53,271 bases of DNA from JAGPUQ01 sp050179115 (GCA_050179115.1 JBFXFL010000015.1:1-53271), one strand, 5' to 3'; shown: positions 8,991-18,358, counted from the first letter of the stretch. The notes: generated by a model from the letters alone, not told the origin. Made by a program: numbers and translations.

Positions 8991-10283
8991 ATGGTGAAGA
9001 CGATGATGTTCAGAAGCTGTGTCGTCGGTCTGCTGGTCAGTATGGCGGGGGCGCTTTACGCGGCCGCGCCGGCGGCAGCCAAAGGCGGGAACGGTCTAGC
9101 GCTCGGCGTTCACAAGGTGCAACTCGGGCCACGGCCGTTTTATCTGGTGAAGGATATGGATGCAGGTCCGCTCAAGGACAAGCTTGCGTCCTGCGAGAAG
9201 GGTCCGTTTTTCCGCAGCGATTTTTCCATAGGGCATCGTGGCGCTGGGTTGCAGTTTCCGGAGCATACCCGGGAGTCCTACGAGGCGGCATCGCGCATGG
9301 GGGCCGGGATTATCGAGTGCGATGTGACCTTCACCAAGGATAAGGAACTGGTGTGTCGCCATTCGCAGTGCGATTTGCACACCACAACGAACATTCTGGC
9401 GACCCCGCTCGCCGCAAAATGTACTCAGGACTTTGTGCCGGCGGTGATCGATCCGGTGACGGGCGAAGTATTGCAGCCGGCCCAGGCAACGTGCTGCACC
9501 AGCGACATCACGGTCGCGGAGTTCAAGACCCTCAAAGGCAAGATGGATGCGGCCAATCCCGCCGCGACCACGGTCGAGGCGTATCTGGATGCCACCCCGC
9601 GCTGGCGTACCGATCTCTATGCTCAGAACGGCACCCTGATGACCCATGCCGAGAGTATCGAGCTCATCCGCGGTCTGGGCGCCAAGTTCACGCCGGAGCT
9701 GAAATCCGCGAGCGTGGCCATGCCGTTTGACAGCGATGGCGATGGCGTCGGCGATTACAGTCAGGCGGATTACGCGCAGCAGATGATCGACGAATACAAG
9801 GCGGCGGGCATTGCCCCGAGACGGGTGTGGGCGCAATCCTTCGACCGCAACGATGTGCTCTACTGGATCGCCAACGAACCCGCGTTCGGGCGGCAGGCGG
9901 TGTTCCTGGACGACGCCGATGTTCCCGCCGACCTCCCCAGCGCCGCCGATCTTCAGGCTTACGCGGCCCAGGGTATCCGGATCTGGGCGCCGCCGATGTG
10001 GGCGCTGCTCGCGCTCGATCCGACCGGCCACATCGTCCCCTCGCAACGGGCGCTGGATGCCAGGGCGGCAGGGCTCGATATCATCACCTGGACGCTGGAG
10101 CGCTCCTGGCCGATGGCGACGGGCGGCGGCTACTACTATCAGACCGTCACCGACGCGATCGACAACGACGGCGACATGATGACTGCGCTCGACGTGCTGG
10201 CGCAGGACGTTGGCGTACTTGGCGTGTTCAGTGACTGGCCGGCGACCGTCACCTATTACGCCAATTGCCTGGGCCTGAAGTAA
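8991..10283 (+). CDS. Periplasmic glycerophosphodiester phosphodiesterase
   Basis: A 430-residue protein that starts at the ATG at 8991, with AGGGG 9-13 bases upstream. Residues 1-28 look like a signal peptide (basic start, hydrophobic core, AYAAAPAAA-type end). The GDPD signature HRGAG lies near residue 83, followed by the metal glutamate and aspartate in IECDVTF and the PELKS strand. The family hydrolyses glycerophosphodiesters from lipid turnover to glycerol-3-phosphate and an alcohol, here in the periplasm like GlpQ. Insertions with cysteines (around residues 127-170) make it longer than a minimal GDPD. It stands alone between the acyl-CoA synthetase and a convergent gene. Confidence 0.85.
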   Translation: MVKTMMFRSCVVGLLVSMAGALYAAAPAAAKGGNGLALGVHKVQLGPRPFYLVKDMDAGPLKDKLASCEKGPFFRSDFSIGHRGAGLQFPEHTRESYEAASRMGAGIIECDVTFTKDKELVCRHSQCDLHTTTNILATPLAAKCTQDFVPAVIDPVTGEVLQPAQATCCTSDITVAEFKTLKGKMDAANPAATTVEAYLDATPRWRTDLYAQNGTLMTHAESIELIRGLGAKFTPELKSASVAMPFDSDGDGVGDYSQADYAQQMIDEYKAAGIAPRRVWAQSFDRNDVLYWIANEPAFGRQAVFLDDADVPADLPSAADLQAYAAQGIRIWAPPMWALLALDPTGHIVPSQRALDARAAGLDIITWTLERSWPMATGGGYYYQTVTDAIDNDGDMMTALDVLAQDVGVLGVFSDWPATVTYYANCLGLK

Positions 10284-10418
10284 CTGACCAAGAAAGAACC
10301 GATCAGCAAGGAACCCCCTTCGCCATACCGGCTTGCGCGGGTGTGGCGAGTGATTCGAAGTTGACTGGTTTGCGAGCCCAAGAACGCCGCGCACCCTGAG
10401 GCGTTCGTCCCAGGGGAA

Positions 10419-10454
10419 CCCATCGGGTCGGAGCCAGGGTTTCGGCCCGATGGG
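10419..10454. terminator. 9-bp hairpin between convergent genes
   Basis: CCCATCGGG (10419-10427) and CCCGATGGG (10446-10454) are exact reverse complements with an 18-base loop. It lies between the convergent genes ending at 10283 and 10523. The loop is long and no T-tract follows, so it is a weak terminator candidate. Confidence 0.3.
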
Positions 10455-10522
10455 CAGCGGCGGCGCCGGACGGTACCGCCGGTCGGTACAGAAGGCTGCA
10501 CCCGCCGTTGCGCGCTACTGGC

Positions 10523-11416
10523 TCAGCGCCCCGGTGCCAACGCGGTCAGCGCATCGGCATCGAAGCCGGGTTCACCGTCGGGCCGCAGCGGCTGGATGCA
10601 CACGTGGTCGGCGCCGTTGGCCCAGTGTGACTCGATGCGCTTGTGGATGGCGGTTGCATCGCCCCAGGCGACGATCCCGTCCACCAGGCGATCGCTGCCG
10701 CCGTGCTTGAAATCGCGTTCCTCGAAACCCAGCCACAGCAGATTGTTGCGGTAGTTCTGCAAGCCCAGATAGAGCGCCATGAACTTGCGCGCCACCCGCC
10801 GCGCTTCGCTGGGATCCTTCAGCAGCAGCACCTTCTGTTCCGGCGCCAACAACTTGGTGGGGCCGAGAATGGCGCGGGCGCGGGCGGTGTGCTCGGGGGT
10901 GACGAAGTAGGGGTGGGCGCCGTCGGCGACTTCCCCGGCGAGGGCGAGCATCTTGTCGCGCAGCGCGGCCAGGATCAGCGGCACGGGTTGCGGCGCGAGC
11001 GGAGCGGCGTAGCTCGCCGCGTTCATGGCCGCGACGTAGGCGCGCATGGTGGCCACGGGTTTCCCGTAGTCATGGTGACGCATCGGCGTGACGATCTCGG
11101 CGTGGGAGACCCCGAGTCCCAGCACCAGGCGGCCACCGCTGATCTCCTGGAGGGAGCGCCGCGCCGCGTTCATGGCCATGGCATCGCGGGCATAGATATT
11201 GGCGATGCCGGTGGCGAGTTTCAGGCGACTGGTCTCGCGTGCGAGCAGGGTCAGCAGCACGAAGGGATCACGGCCGAACGCTTCGGGCGCCCAGAGTGCG
11301 CCGTAGCCCAGTGACTCCAGCCGCTGCGCCAGGGCGATGCAATCGGGATAGGGGTAGGCTTCGAGCCAGGTCCAGACGCCCAGGCGTCCCAGATCGGGTT
11401 TGGTCATGACGGGCAC
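10523..11416 (-). CDS. LLM class oxidoreductase, TIGR03620-like
   Basis: A 297-residue luciferase-like protein beginning GRLGVWTW after a short leader, with KLATGIANIYARDA (about residues 66-79) and GRLVLGLGVSH (about 94-104), the pattern seen in the subfamily annotated as probable F420-dependent oxidoreductases (TIGR03620). Members also occur in organisms without F420, so FMN use is equally possible. The start is either GTG at 11416 or ATG at 11407; neither has a clear Shine-Dalgarno sequence. Its last codons are duplicated at 8536-8568. It is divergent from the acyl-CoA dehydrogenase gene. Confidence 0.8.
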   Translation of the reverse strand: MPVMTKPDLGRLGVWTWLEAYPYPDCIALAQRLESLGYGALWAPEAFGRDPFVLLTLLARETSRLKLATGIANIYARDAMAMNAARRSLQEISGGRLVLGLGVSHAEIVTPMRHHDYGKPVATMRAYVAAMNAASYAAPLAPQPVPLILAALRDKMLALAGEVADGAHPYFVTPEHTARARAILGPTKLLAPEQKVLLLKDPSEARRVARKFMALYLGLQNYRNNLLWLGFEERDFKHGGSDRLVDGIVAWGDATAIHKRIESHWANGADHVCIQPLRPDGEPGFDADALTALAPGR

Positions 11417-11700
11417 CGTGTTTTGTTTGGGAGTGGTCGCGCCATTATGGCGAAAACTGCCGGCGATGGACGCCTGCTGCCGTGGCGCGCTGGTCGCAGG
11501 CAGCGCTTGCCGGGTAGCGCGGGGCCGATAAGCTGGGATGCGCTACCAGCGGGTAGGAAGTGGTACCCTCTGGATGCGCGGCGGCGCATGTTTGGCTCGG
11601 TCTCGCCACGCCAGACTTTTCGCATGGACTATTTACGCCAAATTTTCTACATCAATTTTTGCACCTTGTTTTACACCATTGGTAACGGGGAACCCACGTC

Positions 11701-12858
11701 ATGGATTTCAATTTCACCGAAGAACACCAGATGTTGCTCGACACCGCCGACAGGATCGCGCGGGATTTTCCCCGTTCCTATTACGTCGAGTGCGCCAAGA
11801 CCCAGACTTTTCCCCAGGCGCAATGGGATGCCCTGGCCGGCGCGGGGATTCTCGGCATCAATACGCCGGAGGCCTATGGCGGTTCGGGCCTGGGCATGGT
11901 GGCGCTGGTGCTGTTGCAGGAGCGGCTCGCCGAGCGCGGCGTGGCGCCGCTGTTTTTCGTCGTCAACCAGGGCATCGCGGTGCCCAGCATCAGCCGCCAC
12001 GGCACCGAGGCACAGAAGCAGCGCTGGTTGCCGCCCATCGCGAGCGGCGAGAAGCGCTGCTGCTTTGCGATTACCGAGCCCAACGCCGGCACCAACACCT
12101 TCAAGATCCAGACCGTCGCGAAGGAGGAGGGCGATCATTTCATCCTGAACGGCAACAAGCTGTTCATCAGCGGCATCAACGACGCCCACCAGGTGCTGGT
12201 GGTGGCCAAGACCAGCACGGGCGAGGGGCGCGCCGAGCTGACCCTGTTCGTGGTGGATACCGATTCCGCCGGTCTGTCCTGGGATCGCATGGACACCATG
12301 CTGATGAATGCCGAGGGGCAGTTCTTCGTCTATTTCGATAATGTGAAAGTGCCGCGGGAAAACGTGCTGGGCAAGGTCGGGCGTGGCATCGAGGTACTGT
12401 TCGATGCCTTGAATCCCGAGCGCATGGTGGTGGCGGCGGGCGCCATCGGCGGCGGTCGTCACGCGCTCGCGCGCGGCGTCGAATACGCCAACGAGCGCAC
12501 CATCTTCAAAGGCCCCATCGGCGCCTATCAGGGCCTGCAACACCCCATGGCGGAGGCGCGCGCGCAACTCGAAGCCGCCTCCCTGCTGGTGCTGAAATCC
12601 GCCTGGCTGCACGACCAGGGCCAGTCTCCCAAGGTGGTCGGCGACATCGCCAACATGGGCAAGCTGGTGGGCACCGACGCGGCCTACAAAGCCGCCGATG
12701 CCGCGCTCCAGTGCTTCGGCGGTTACGGGTTCTGCGAGAGTTACGACATGCTGAGCCACTTCATTGCCGCGCGGCTGGGCAAGATCGCGCCCATCAACCG
12801 CGAGATGACGCTGAACTACATCGGTGAGTTCATCCTGGGGCTGCCGAAGTCGTACTGA
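11701..12858 (+). CDS. Acyl-CoA dehydrogenase
   Basis: A 385-residue flavoprotein of the acyl-CoA dehydrogenase family. The N-terminal helical domain (MDFNFTEEHQMLLDTADRI) is followed by the FAD-binding segment CFAITEPNAGTN near residues 121-132, the middle beta domain, and a C-terminal helical domain with FGGYGFCESYDM near 340. It oxidises an acyl-CoA to the 2-enoyl-CoA and passes electrons to ETF. GGGGAA lies about ten bases before the ATG. The final segment NREMTLNYIGEFI is shorter and less standard than the usual RIYEGT end, so the chain specificity may be unusual; the catalytic base cannot be assigned with confidence. Confidence 0.88.
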   Translation: MDFNFTEEHQMLLDTADRIARDFPRSYYVECAKTQTFPQAQWDALAGAGILGINTPEAYGGSGLGMVALVLLQERLAERGVAPLFFVVNQGIAVPSISRHGTEAQKQRWLPPIASGEKRCCFAITEPNAGTNTFKIQTVAKEEGDHFILNGNKLFISGINDAHQVLVVAKTSTGEGRAELTLFVVDTDSAGLSWDRMDTMLMNAEGQFFVYFDNVKVPRENVLGKVGRGIEVLFDALNPERMVVAAGAIGGGRHALARGVEYANERTIFKGPIGAYQGLQHPMAEARAQLEAASLLVLKSAWLHDQGQSPKVVGDIANMGKLVGTDAAYKAADAALQCFGGYGFCESYDMLSHFIAARLGKIAPINREMTLNYIGEFILGLPKSY

Positions 12859-13199
12859 TTCCCGATGCGCTCAATACGGGTGCGCTGAGGGCCGGGAGCG
12901 CTGCCAGGGAGGGCAGCAAACCAGGTTTCAATCTCGTTAATACTATTTTTATTCAAGGGATTAGGCGTTTATTTTCCGGTATTTTCTCGGGTTCTTCCCC
13001 TTCCCTTATTCCGCTCCGGATCAAGGGTCCGGCGTTTCCCCTGATACCGGCGTGCCGGACAGCCCTGGTGCCCCGAGGCCTTGGGTCGCCCCGCAGGAGC
13101 GCCGGGATGGGATGCACACCAGGGGCAGGGCGCGTCGCCTTGTCCGACCGATCCCCACCTCCTATGCTGATTGCCACACTCACGGGCGCGAGGACTCCG
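12859..13199. other. Leader region of the B12-type RNR operon
   Basis: About 340 bases. It begins with a short hairpin GCTGCC/GGCAGC (12900-12917), possibly ending the acyl-CoA dehydrogenase transcript. Then comes a conspicuously AT-rich stretch at about 12927-12985 within GC-rich surroundings, a natural place for a promoter. I looked for a cobalamin riboswitch and for FNR/Anr and NrdR boxes and saw none that was convincing. The in-frame ATG at 13164 lacks a ribosome-binding site. Confidence 0.5.
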
Positions 13200-14993
13200 A
13201 TGGCTCCGCTCTCCCCTGTGTCGCAGAAAATCTGGGAACGCAAGTATCGCTTCAGGGCGCCCACCGACGCGCCGATCGAGCGCTCCATCGAGGACACCTG
13301 GGATAGGGTCGCCACCGCGCTGGCCGCGCCCGAGGCCGAGCCGGCGCTCTGGGCCGGGCGCTTTCGCGACGCTTTGACAGATTTCAAATTCATGCCGGCC
13401 GGGCGCATCCTGGCCGGCGCCGGCACGGCCCGCGACGTCACCCTGTGCAACTGCTTCGTCATGGGCACCATCCCCGACGATATGGGCGGAATCTTCGAGC
13501 ACCTGCGCGAAGCGGCGCTGACCCTGCAACAGGGCGGCGGCATCGGCTACGACTTCTCGACCCTGCGGCCGCGGGGCGCGCCGGTGCACGGCATCGGCGC
13601 GGATGCCTCCGGCCCGGTGAGTTTCATGGCGGTGTGGGACGCCATGTGCGCGACCATCCTGTCGGCCGGCTACCGGCGCGGCGCCATGATGGCGTCGCTC
13701 GCCTGCGACCACCCGGACATCGAGGACTTCGTCGCCGCCAAGGCGCAGCCGGGACGGCTGACCCACTTCAATCTCTCGGTGCTGGTGAGCGACGCCTTCA
13801 TGGCGGCGGTGCGGGCGGACGCGCCCTGGGAGCTGAAGTTCGGTGGCGCCGTCTTTCGCACCCTGCCGGCGCGGGCGCTGTGGGAGCGGATTCTGCGCGC
13901 CGGCTACGACAGCGCCGAACCCGGCGTGATCTTCATCGACCGGATCAACGCCCGCAACAACCTCGGCTATTGCGAGACCATCGCCACCACCAATCCCTGC
14001 GGCGAGCAGCCGCTGCCGCCCTATGGTGCCTGCGTGCTGGGCTCGGTCAACCTCGCCGCGCTGGTCGAGCGGCCCTTCGCGAGCGACGCCGCGCTGGATC
14101 TGGAACAACTGGCGGCGGTGACGCGCCTCGGGGTGCGCATGCTCGACAACGCCATCGACGTCTCGCGCTTTCCGCTGGACGCGCAGCGCCGCGAAGCCAG
14201 AGCCAAGCGCCGCATCGGTCTCGGTGTCACCGGCCTCGCCGACGCGCTGATCCTGTGCGGTCTGACCTACGGCAGTGCCGAAGCGCTGGCGGCGACCGAG
14301 CGCTGGCTGCTCCACCTGCGTCGCGCCGTTTATCTCGCCTCCACCGAGCTCGCCGCCGAGAAGGGCGCCTTCCCCCTGTTCGACCGCGATCGCTACCTGG
14401 CTGGTGCGAATGTCCGCGCGCTGGAACCGGAACTGCGTGCCGCCATCGCCGAGCACGGCATGCGCAACGGACTGGTGACCTCGGTGGCGCCCACGGGCAC
14501 CATCTCGCTGGTCGCCGACAACCTGTCCTCGGGGCTGGAGCCGGTCTACGCGCTGACGTACGCGCGCAACATCCTGCTGCCCGACGGCACCCGCTGCGTC
14601 GAGCACATGACGGACCATGCCTACCGTCTGTTCCGGCAGATCGAGGGCGAGCGGGCGGCCTTGCCGGCGACTTTCGTCACCGCCCGGGAACTGGCGCCCG
14701 CCGCGCACCTGGCCATGCAGGCGGCGGTGCAGAAATACATCGACGCGGCGGTTTCCAAGACCATCAATCTGCCGGCCGAAATTTCTTTCGGGGATTTCAG
14801 GAATATCTACGATCAGGCCTATGATCTCGGCTGCAAGGGGTGCACCACCTACCGGCCGAATGCGGTGCGCGGCGCGGTGCTGAGCGATGATGGACAGGCT
14901 TTCCGGCGCTGCGCCAAGTGCGCGGCGGCGGCGCGCATCCATCAGGAAGGCTGCGATATTTGTACCGCCTGCGGTGACTCCCGCTGCCTGTAG
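13200..14993 (+). CDS. nrdJ: Adenosylcobalamin-dependent ribonucleotide reductase (NrdJ_Z type)
   Basis: A 597-residue class II-type ribonucleotide reductase. The start at 13200 is preferred because GAGGA lies just upstream; frames starting at 13164 or 13068 have no such site. The substrate-site cysteine lies in LCNCFV near residue 82, the glycyl/finger loop core NPCGEQ (catalytic Asn, Cys and Glu) near 266, and APTGTISL near 433. The C-terminus has four paired cysteines in CAKC and CDICTACG, matching the zinc-binding tail of the TIGR02504 subgroup. It would reduce ribonucleotides with a cobalamin radical and no oxygen. It heads an operon with PRPP-related genes. A separate class Ia enzyme is encoded at the right end of the window. 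Confidence 0.88.
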   Translation: MAPLSPVSQKIWERKYRFRAPTDAPIERSIEDTWDRVATALAAPEAEPALWAGRFRDALTDFKFMPAGRILAGAGTARDVTLCNCFVMGTIPDDMGGIFEHLREAALTLQQGGGIGYDFSTLRPRGAPVHGIGADASGPVSFMAVWDAMCATILSAGYRRGAMMASLACDHPDIEDFVAAKAQPGRLTHFNLSVLVSDAFMAAVRADAPWELKFGGAVFRTLPARALWERILRAGYDSAEPGVIFIDRINARNNLGYCETIATTNPCGEQPLPPYGACVLGSVNLAALVERPFASDAALDLEQLAAVTRLGVRMLDNAIDVSRFPLDAQRREARAKRRIGLGVTGLADALILCGLTYGSAEALAATERWLLHLRRAVYLASTELAAEKGAFPLFDRDRYLAGANVRALEPELRAAIAEHGMRNGLVTSVAPTGTISLVADNLSSGLEPVYALTYARNILLPDGTRCVEHMTDHAYRLFRQIEGERAALPATFVTARELAPAAHLAMQAAVQKYIDAAVSKTINLPAEISFGDFRNIYDQAYDLGCKGCTTYRPNAVRGAVLSDDGQAFRRCAKCAAAARIHQEGCDICTACGDSRCL

Positions 14994-15022
14994 CGGGTAG
15001 CCGAAGCTGAGGAAGGTCTGCC

Positions 15023-15703
15023 ATGACCAGAGTGTTTCAGAACCGGGCCGATGCCGGGAGGCGGCTCGGCCAGGCGCTGCACCGCTACGCGGGATGCACC
15101 GATACCCTGGTGCTGGCGCTGCCTCGCGGCGGCGTACCGGTGGGATTTGAAGTTGCCCGCGCCATTGGAGCAACTCTCGATCTCATGCTGGTACGCAAGC
15201 TGGGGGTGCCGGGTCAGGAGGAATTGGCCATGGGCGCCATCGCCAGCGGCGGGGTGCAGGTGCTGAACACGGAGCTGGTAGCGTCACTGGGCCTCGACGC
15301 CGAGGTGATCGCGGCGAGCGCCGCGCGCGAACAGCGTGAACTGGCGCGGCGTGAACTGGCCTATCGCGGCGAGCGCCCACCACCCGCCATCGCGGGGCGT
15401 TGCGTCATTCTGGTGGATGACGGCCTTGCCACCGGTGCCACCATGCGCGCCGCAGTCGCGGCGCTGCGGAGGCAGCATCCGGCGCGTATTGTGGTCGCGG
15501 TGCCGGTGGCCCCGCCCGATACGGTGGCGCGCCTGCGGACGGAAGCCGACGAGGTCATTTGCCTGGAAACCCCCGCAGCCTTCTTCGCCATCGGTCCCTG
15601 GTACCGGGAATTTCCCCAGCTCACCGACGACGAGGTCCGGGAGCTGCTGGCCGAGGCCTGGCGGGATTCGGGCGTGGGCGACGATGGAGGGAGTGCGCCA
15701 TGA
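15023..15703 (+). CDS. Phosphoribosyltransferase family protein (COG1926-like)
   Basis: A 226-residue type I PRTase-fold protein. The PRPP-binding signature VILVDDGLATGAT spans residues 128-140, and LALPRGGVPVG near 31-41 forms the pyrophosphate loop. GAGGAAGG six bases before the ATG fixes the start. It begins 29 bases after the ribonucleotide reductase gene, and its stop overlaps the start of the next gene by four bases, so it is translationally coupled. Members of this family are of unknown substrate and often lie beside or are fused to an alpha/beta hydrolase, as here. With PRPP synthetase two genes on, it may use or store PRPP in nucleotide salvage. Confidence 0.82.
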   Translation: MTRVFQNRADAGRRLGQALHRYAGCTDTLVLALPRGGVPVGFEVARAIGATLDLMLVRKLGVPGQEELAMGAIASGGVQVLNTELVASLGLDAEVIAASAAREQRELARRELAYRGERPPPAIAGRCVILVDDGLATGATMRAAVAALRRQHPARIVVAVPVAPPDTVARLRTEADEVICLETPAAFFAIGPWYREFPQLTDDEVRELLAEAWRDSGVGDDGGSAP

Positions 15704-16347
15704 ATCACCGCGATGTCCGGGTGGATTTGGGGGATGCGCGACTGGACGGCGCGCTCGCCGTCGCACCGGGCGGAGCGGGCCTCGTCATTTTCGCCCACGG
15801 CAGCGGCAGCGGTCGCCTGAGCCCGCGCAATCTCCAGGTCGCCGGCGTGCTGAACCGGGCCGGCTTGTCGACGCTGCTGTTCGATCTGCTGACCCCGGAC
15901 GAGCAGGCGCTCGACGAGCGCACGGGAGAATTGCGCTTCGCTATCGAGCTGCTGACCGCCCGCCTGGTCGGGGTGATCGACTGGGCACAGCGCGAGCCGG
16001 CGACCACCGGACTGCGCATCGGACTGTTTGGTGCCAGCACCGGTGCGGCGGCAGCGCTGGGGGCGGCGGCGGAACGTCCCAACGGTGTCGCTGCGGTGGT
16101 ATCGCGCGGCGGTCGTCCAGACCTGGCGCTGGCGAGTCTGCCCGCCGTGACGGCGCCCACGCTGTTGATCGTCGGCGGCGAGGACGACGTGGTGATCGAG
16201 CTGAACCGCAAGGCCGCCGCCCGGCTGCGCGCGCCCCATCGCCTGGACATCGTGCCCGGCGCCACCCATCTGTTCCCGGAGCCCGGCGCGCTGGAGCGGG
16301 TCGCGGAACTCACCCGCGACTGGTTTGTGGAGCATCTCGTGCGATGA
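15700..16347 (+). CDS. Alpha/beta hydrolase, dienelactone hydrolase-like
   Basis: A 215-residue alpha/beta hydrolase. The nucleophile elbow is GASTG with Ser113, the acid is Asp162 or Asp163 in GGEDD, and His190 in PGATHLF completes the triad. FAHGSGSG near residues 31-38 is the oxyanion loop. The ATG overlaps the stop of the phosphoribosyltransferase gene (ATGA), and its own stop overlaps the start of the PRPP synthetase gene in the same way. This pairing of PRTase and small hydrolase recurs in bacteria, but its reaction is not known. A soluble cytoplasmic esterase is the safest call. Confidence 0.82.
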   Translation: MNHRDVRVDLGDARLDGALAVAPGGAGLVIFAHGSGSGRLSPRNLQVAGVLNRAGLSTLLFDLLTPDEQALDERTGELRFAIELLTARLVGVIDWAQREPATTGLRIGLFGASTGAAAALGAAAERPNGVAAVVSRGGRPDLALASLPAVTAPTLLIVGGEDDVVIELNRKAAARLRAPHRLDIVPGATHLFPEPGALERVAELTRDWFVEHLVR

Positions 16348-17339
16348 CCGACCAGGCCTTGAAACTGTTCGCCCTGAGCGAAAGCGGAGCGCTCGGCGCG
16401 CGTATCGCCACAGCCTTGGGAGTCCCGCTCGGCCTGCATGAGGAGCGGGATTTCGAGGACGGCGAACACAAGATCCGCGCGCTGGAAAACGTCCGTAATG
16501 GCGACCTGTTCGTGGTGCAGTCGCTGTACGGTGAGCCGGGAAAATCCGTCAACGACAAGCTCTGCCGGCTGCTGTTTTTCATCGGCGCGCTGAAGGATGC
16601 GGGCGCAGCGCGGGTGACGGCGGTGATTCCCTATCTCTGCTACGCGCGCAAGGACCGCAAGACCAAGGCGCGCGACCCGGTGACCACCCGCTATCTGGCG
16701 CAACTGCTGGAAGCGGTGGGCACGGATCGGGTGGTGGTGCTGGATGTCCACAATCCCGCCGCCTTTCAGAACTCCTTTCGCTGCGCGACCGAACTGCTCG
16801 ATACCGCACGCCTGTTTGCCGGGCATTTTGCGGCGCGCATCGGCGCCGAGCCGGTGGTCCCGGTGGTCGTTGTTTCACCCGATACCGGCGGCATCAAGCG
16901 GGCGGAGCGGCTGCGCGAGGCGCTGAGCCGGGAGTTGGGCCGCCCGGTGGGCAGCGCTTTCATGGAGAAGAAGCGCAGCGCCGGCGTGGTCAGCGGTGAG
17001 ACGCTGGTCGGGGAGGTCGAGGGCGCCGCCGTCATCATCGTCGACGATCTGATCAGCACCGGCGGCACCCTGGTGCGCGCGGCCCAGGCGTGCCGGCGAC
17101 AGGGCGCGCGCAGGGTCCATGCCGCCGCCGCGCACGGCATTTTCGCGGGATCGGCCGGTCAGTTGCTGGCCGATTCGGCGCTGGACAGCCTGGTGGTCAC
17201 GGACTCGATCCCACCCTTCCGTCTGGAGGGAACGCCGGTGCGCGCCAGGCTGACGCTGATCGAAATCGCGCCGCTCCTCGCCGAAGCCATCCGCCGCATC
17301 CATACCGGCGGCTCCCTCGTCGACCTGCTGGGGGAATAG
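16344..17339 (+). CDS. prs: Ribose-phosphate pyrophosphokinase (PRPP synthetase), variant form
   Basis: A 331-residue PRPP synthetase, which makes PRPP from ribose 5-phosphate and ATP. Conserved parts are PYLCYARKDRKTKARDPVTTRYLAQ (split here as residues about 93-117), DVHN near 134-137 and the ribose-phosphate loop VDDLISTGGT near 233-242. The usual bacterial DLHA..IQGFF segment is replaced by DVHNPAAFQNSF, so this is a divergent paralogue rather than the housekeeping PrsA. The start overlaps the preceding gene by four bases. It closes the operon of ribonucleotide reductase, phosphoribosyltransferase and hydrolase, tying PRPP supply to nucleotide metabolism. It converges with the minus-strand gene at 17360. 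Confidence 0.85.
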   Translation: MTDQALKLFALSESGALGARIATALGVPLGLHEERDFEDGEHKIRALENVRNGDLFVVQSLYGEPGKSVNDKLCRLLFFIGALKDAGAARVTAVIPYLCYARKDRKTKARDPVTTRYLAQLLEAVGTDRVVVLDVHNPAAFQNSFRCATELLDTARLFAGHFAARIGAEPVVPVVVVSPDTGGIKRAERLREALSRELGRPVGSAFMEKKRSAGVVSGETLVGEVEGAAVIIVDDLISTGGTLVRAAQACRRQGARRVHAAAAHGIFAGSAGQLLADSALDSLVVTDSIPPFRLEGTPVRARLTLIEIAPLLAEAIRRIHTGGSLVDLLGE

Positions 17340-17359
17340 GAGGGCCGCCCGCGGGGCGG

Positions 17360-18358
17360 TTACCAGCGGTCGGCGCAGGACGTGGCCAAATCCAGATAGC
17401 TGCGCGCGCGTTCCGACCAGCGCGCCCGATCGCCGGGCGCGCAGTCGGCCAGGTGCCAGATGGCGATCTTGGCACGCAGGCAGGCGCGGAAGACTTGGTA
17501 GAAGTACATCAGCGCGTCGGGACAGGCGTCGCCGGTAGCTTCCCGATAATGGCGCAGGACATCCGTGCCCAAGGCCGCCGCCCCGAGCCGCTCGCACTCC
17601 AGCGCCAGGTAGGCGAGCTCGTCCACCGGGTCCAGCCGGCGGAGTTCCGGATCGAACTCCAGACAATCGATGATCACCGGATCCGGTGTCAGGCAGATGT
17701 GTTCCGGGCGCAGGTCGCCGTGGGCGTCCACGATGTGGCCGTCGCGGGCGCGGCGCGCCAGCAACTGCCCGCGATCGCGCAGGAAGTGTTCCTGGCATCG
17801 GGTGAGCGCAGCGATCTGGTGTCCCGGCAAGTCGTACGCGGGTTTGATCAGCTCGACATGATTGGCCTGCATGGCATTCGCGAAACGCTGCCGGTAGGCG
17901 ACCGGGTCCAGGACCATGGGCGCCGCGCGCCGGTAAAAATCCGCCAGCAGCAGGCTGAACTTTCGCACCTCCTCGGCGCTGACGGTACCGGCGCGGATGG
18001 CAGCGTCCAGCATGCGCTCTGCCGGCAGGCGGCGCATGGCCACCAGCCAGTCCACCACCGGGCCAGGTCCCGCCAGTGCCAGCTCGCCGCGGGCGGAAAC
18101 CGTCAAGGCTACCGCGCCCAGGTAGACGTCGGGGGCGAGCCGCCGGTTCAGCATGACCTCCTGCTCGCAGTTGTGGCGGCGGGCGGTGAGGGTAGTGAAA
18201 TCCAGACCCTGGTAGCGGACCGGCTTTTTCAGTTTGTAGACATGGTGCTCGGTGAGGAATATCCACGAGAAATGTGTTTCGATGACCTCCACCCGCTGCG
18301 TACCGTCCCGATAGAGACCGGGCTCGCACAGGCGGACCACTTTTTCGTCGATGCGCAT
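17360..18358 (-). CDS. COG2187 aminoglycoside phosphotransferase-like protein
   Basis: A 332-residue protein with a kinase-like fold. VYKLKKPVRYQGLDF near residues 40-54 resembles the nucleotide-binding lysine region. The catalytic loop is HGDLRPEHICL at residues 213-223, and IIDCLEFD (Asp231) matches the metal-binding aspartate. COG2187 proteins are annotated as aminoglycoside phosphotransferase-related, but their natural substrate is unknown and drug resistance should not be assumed. The ATG at 18358 begins the conserved part; the longer frame to 18805 is arginine-rich noise overlapping pncB. It lies downstream of pncA-pncB on the same strand after a 226-bp gap, and converges with prs. Confidence 0.75.
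   Translation of the reverse strand: MRIDEKVVRLCEPGLYRDGTQRVEVIETHFSWIFLTEHHVYKLKKPVRYQGLDFTTLTARRHNCEQEVMLNRRLAPDVYLGAVALTVSARGELALAGPGPVVDWLVAMRRLPAERMLDAAIRAGTVSAEEVRKFSLLLADFYRRAAPMVLDPVAYRQRFANAMQANHVELIKPAYDLPGHQIAALTRCQEHFLRDRGQLLARRARDGHIVDAHGDLRPEHICLTPDPVIIDCLEFDPELRRLDPVDELAYLALECERLGAAALGTDVLRHYREATGDACPDALMYFYQVFRACLRAKIAIWHLADCAPGDRARWSERARSYLDLATSCADRW

Noticed and set aside
12859..13199. Cobalamin riboswitch ahead of the B12-type RNR
   Set aside because: The B12 box and its partner elements were not found on reading the stretch; a covariance search would settle it.
12969..15173. Long open frame (734 codons) on the minus strand opposite the ribonucleotide reductase gene
   Set aside because: It is the antisense of a strongly conserved gene and is made of arginine-, glycine- and alanine-rich filler, a normal result of GC-rich codon use.
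17360..18358. Aminoglycoside resistance gene
   Set aside because: The COG2187 family shares only the kinase fold and the HGD loop; nothing points to drug phosphorylation.
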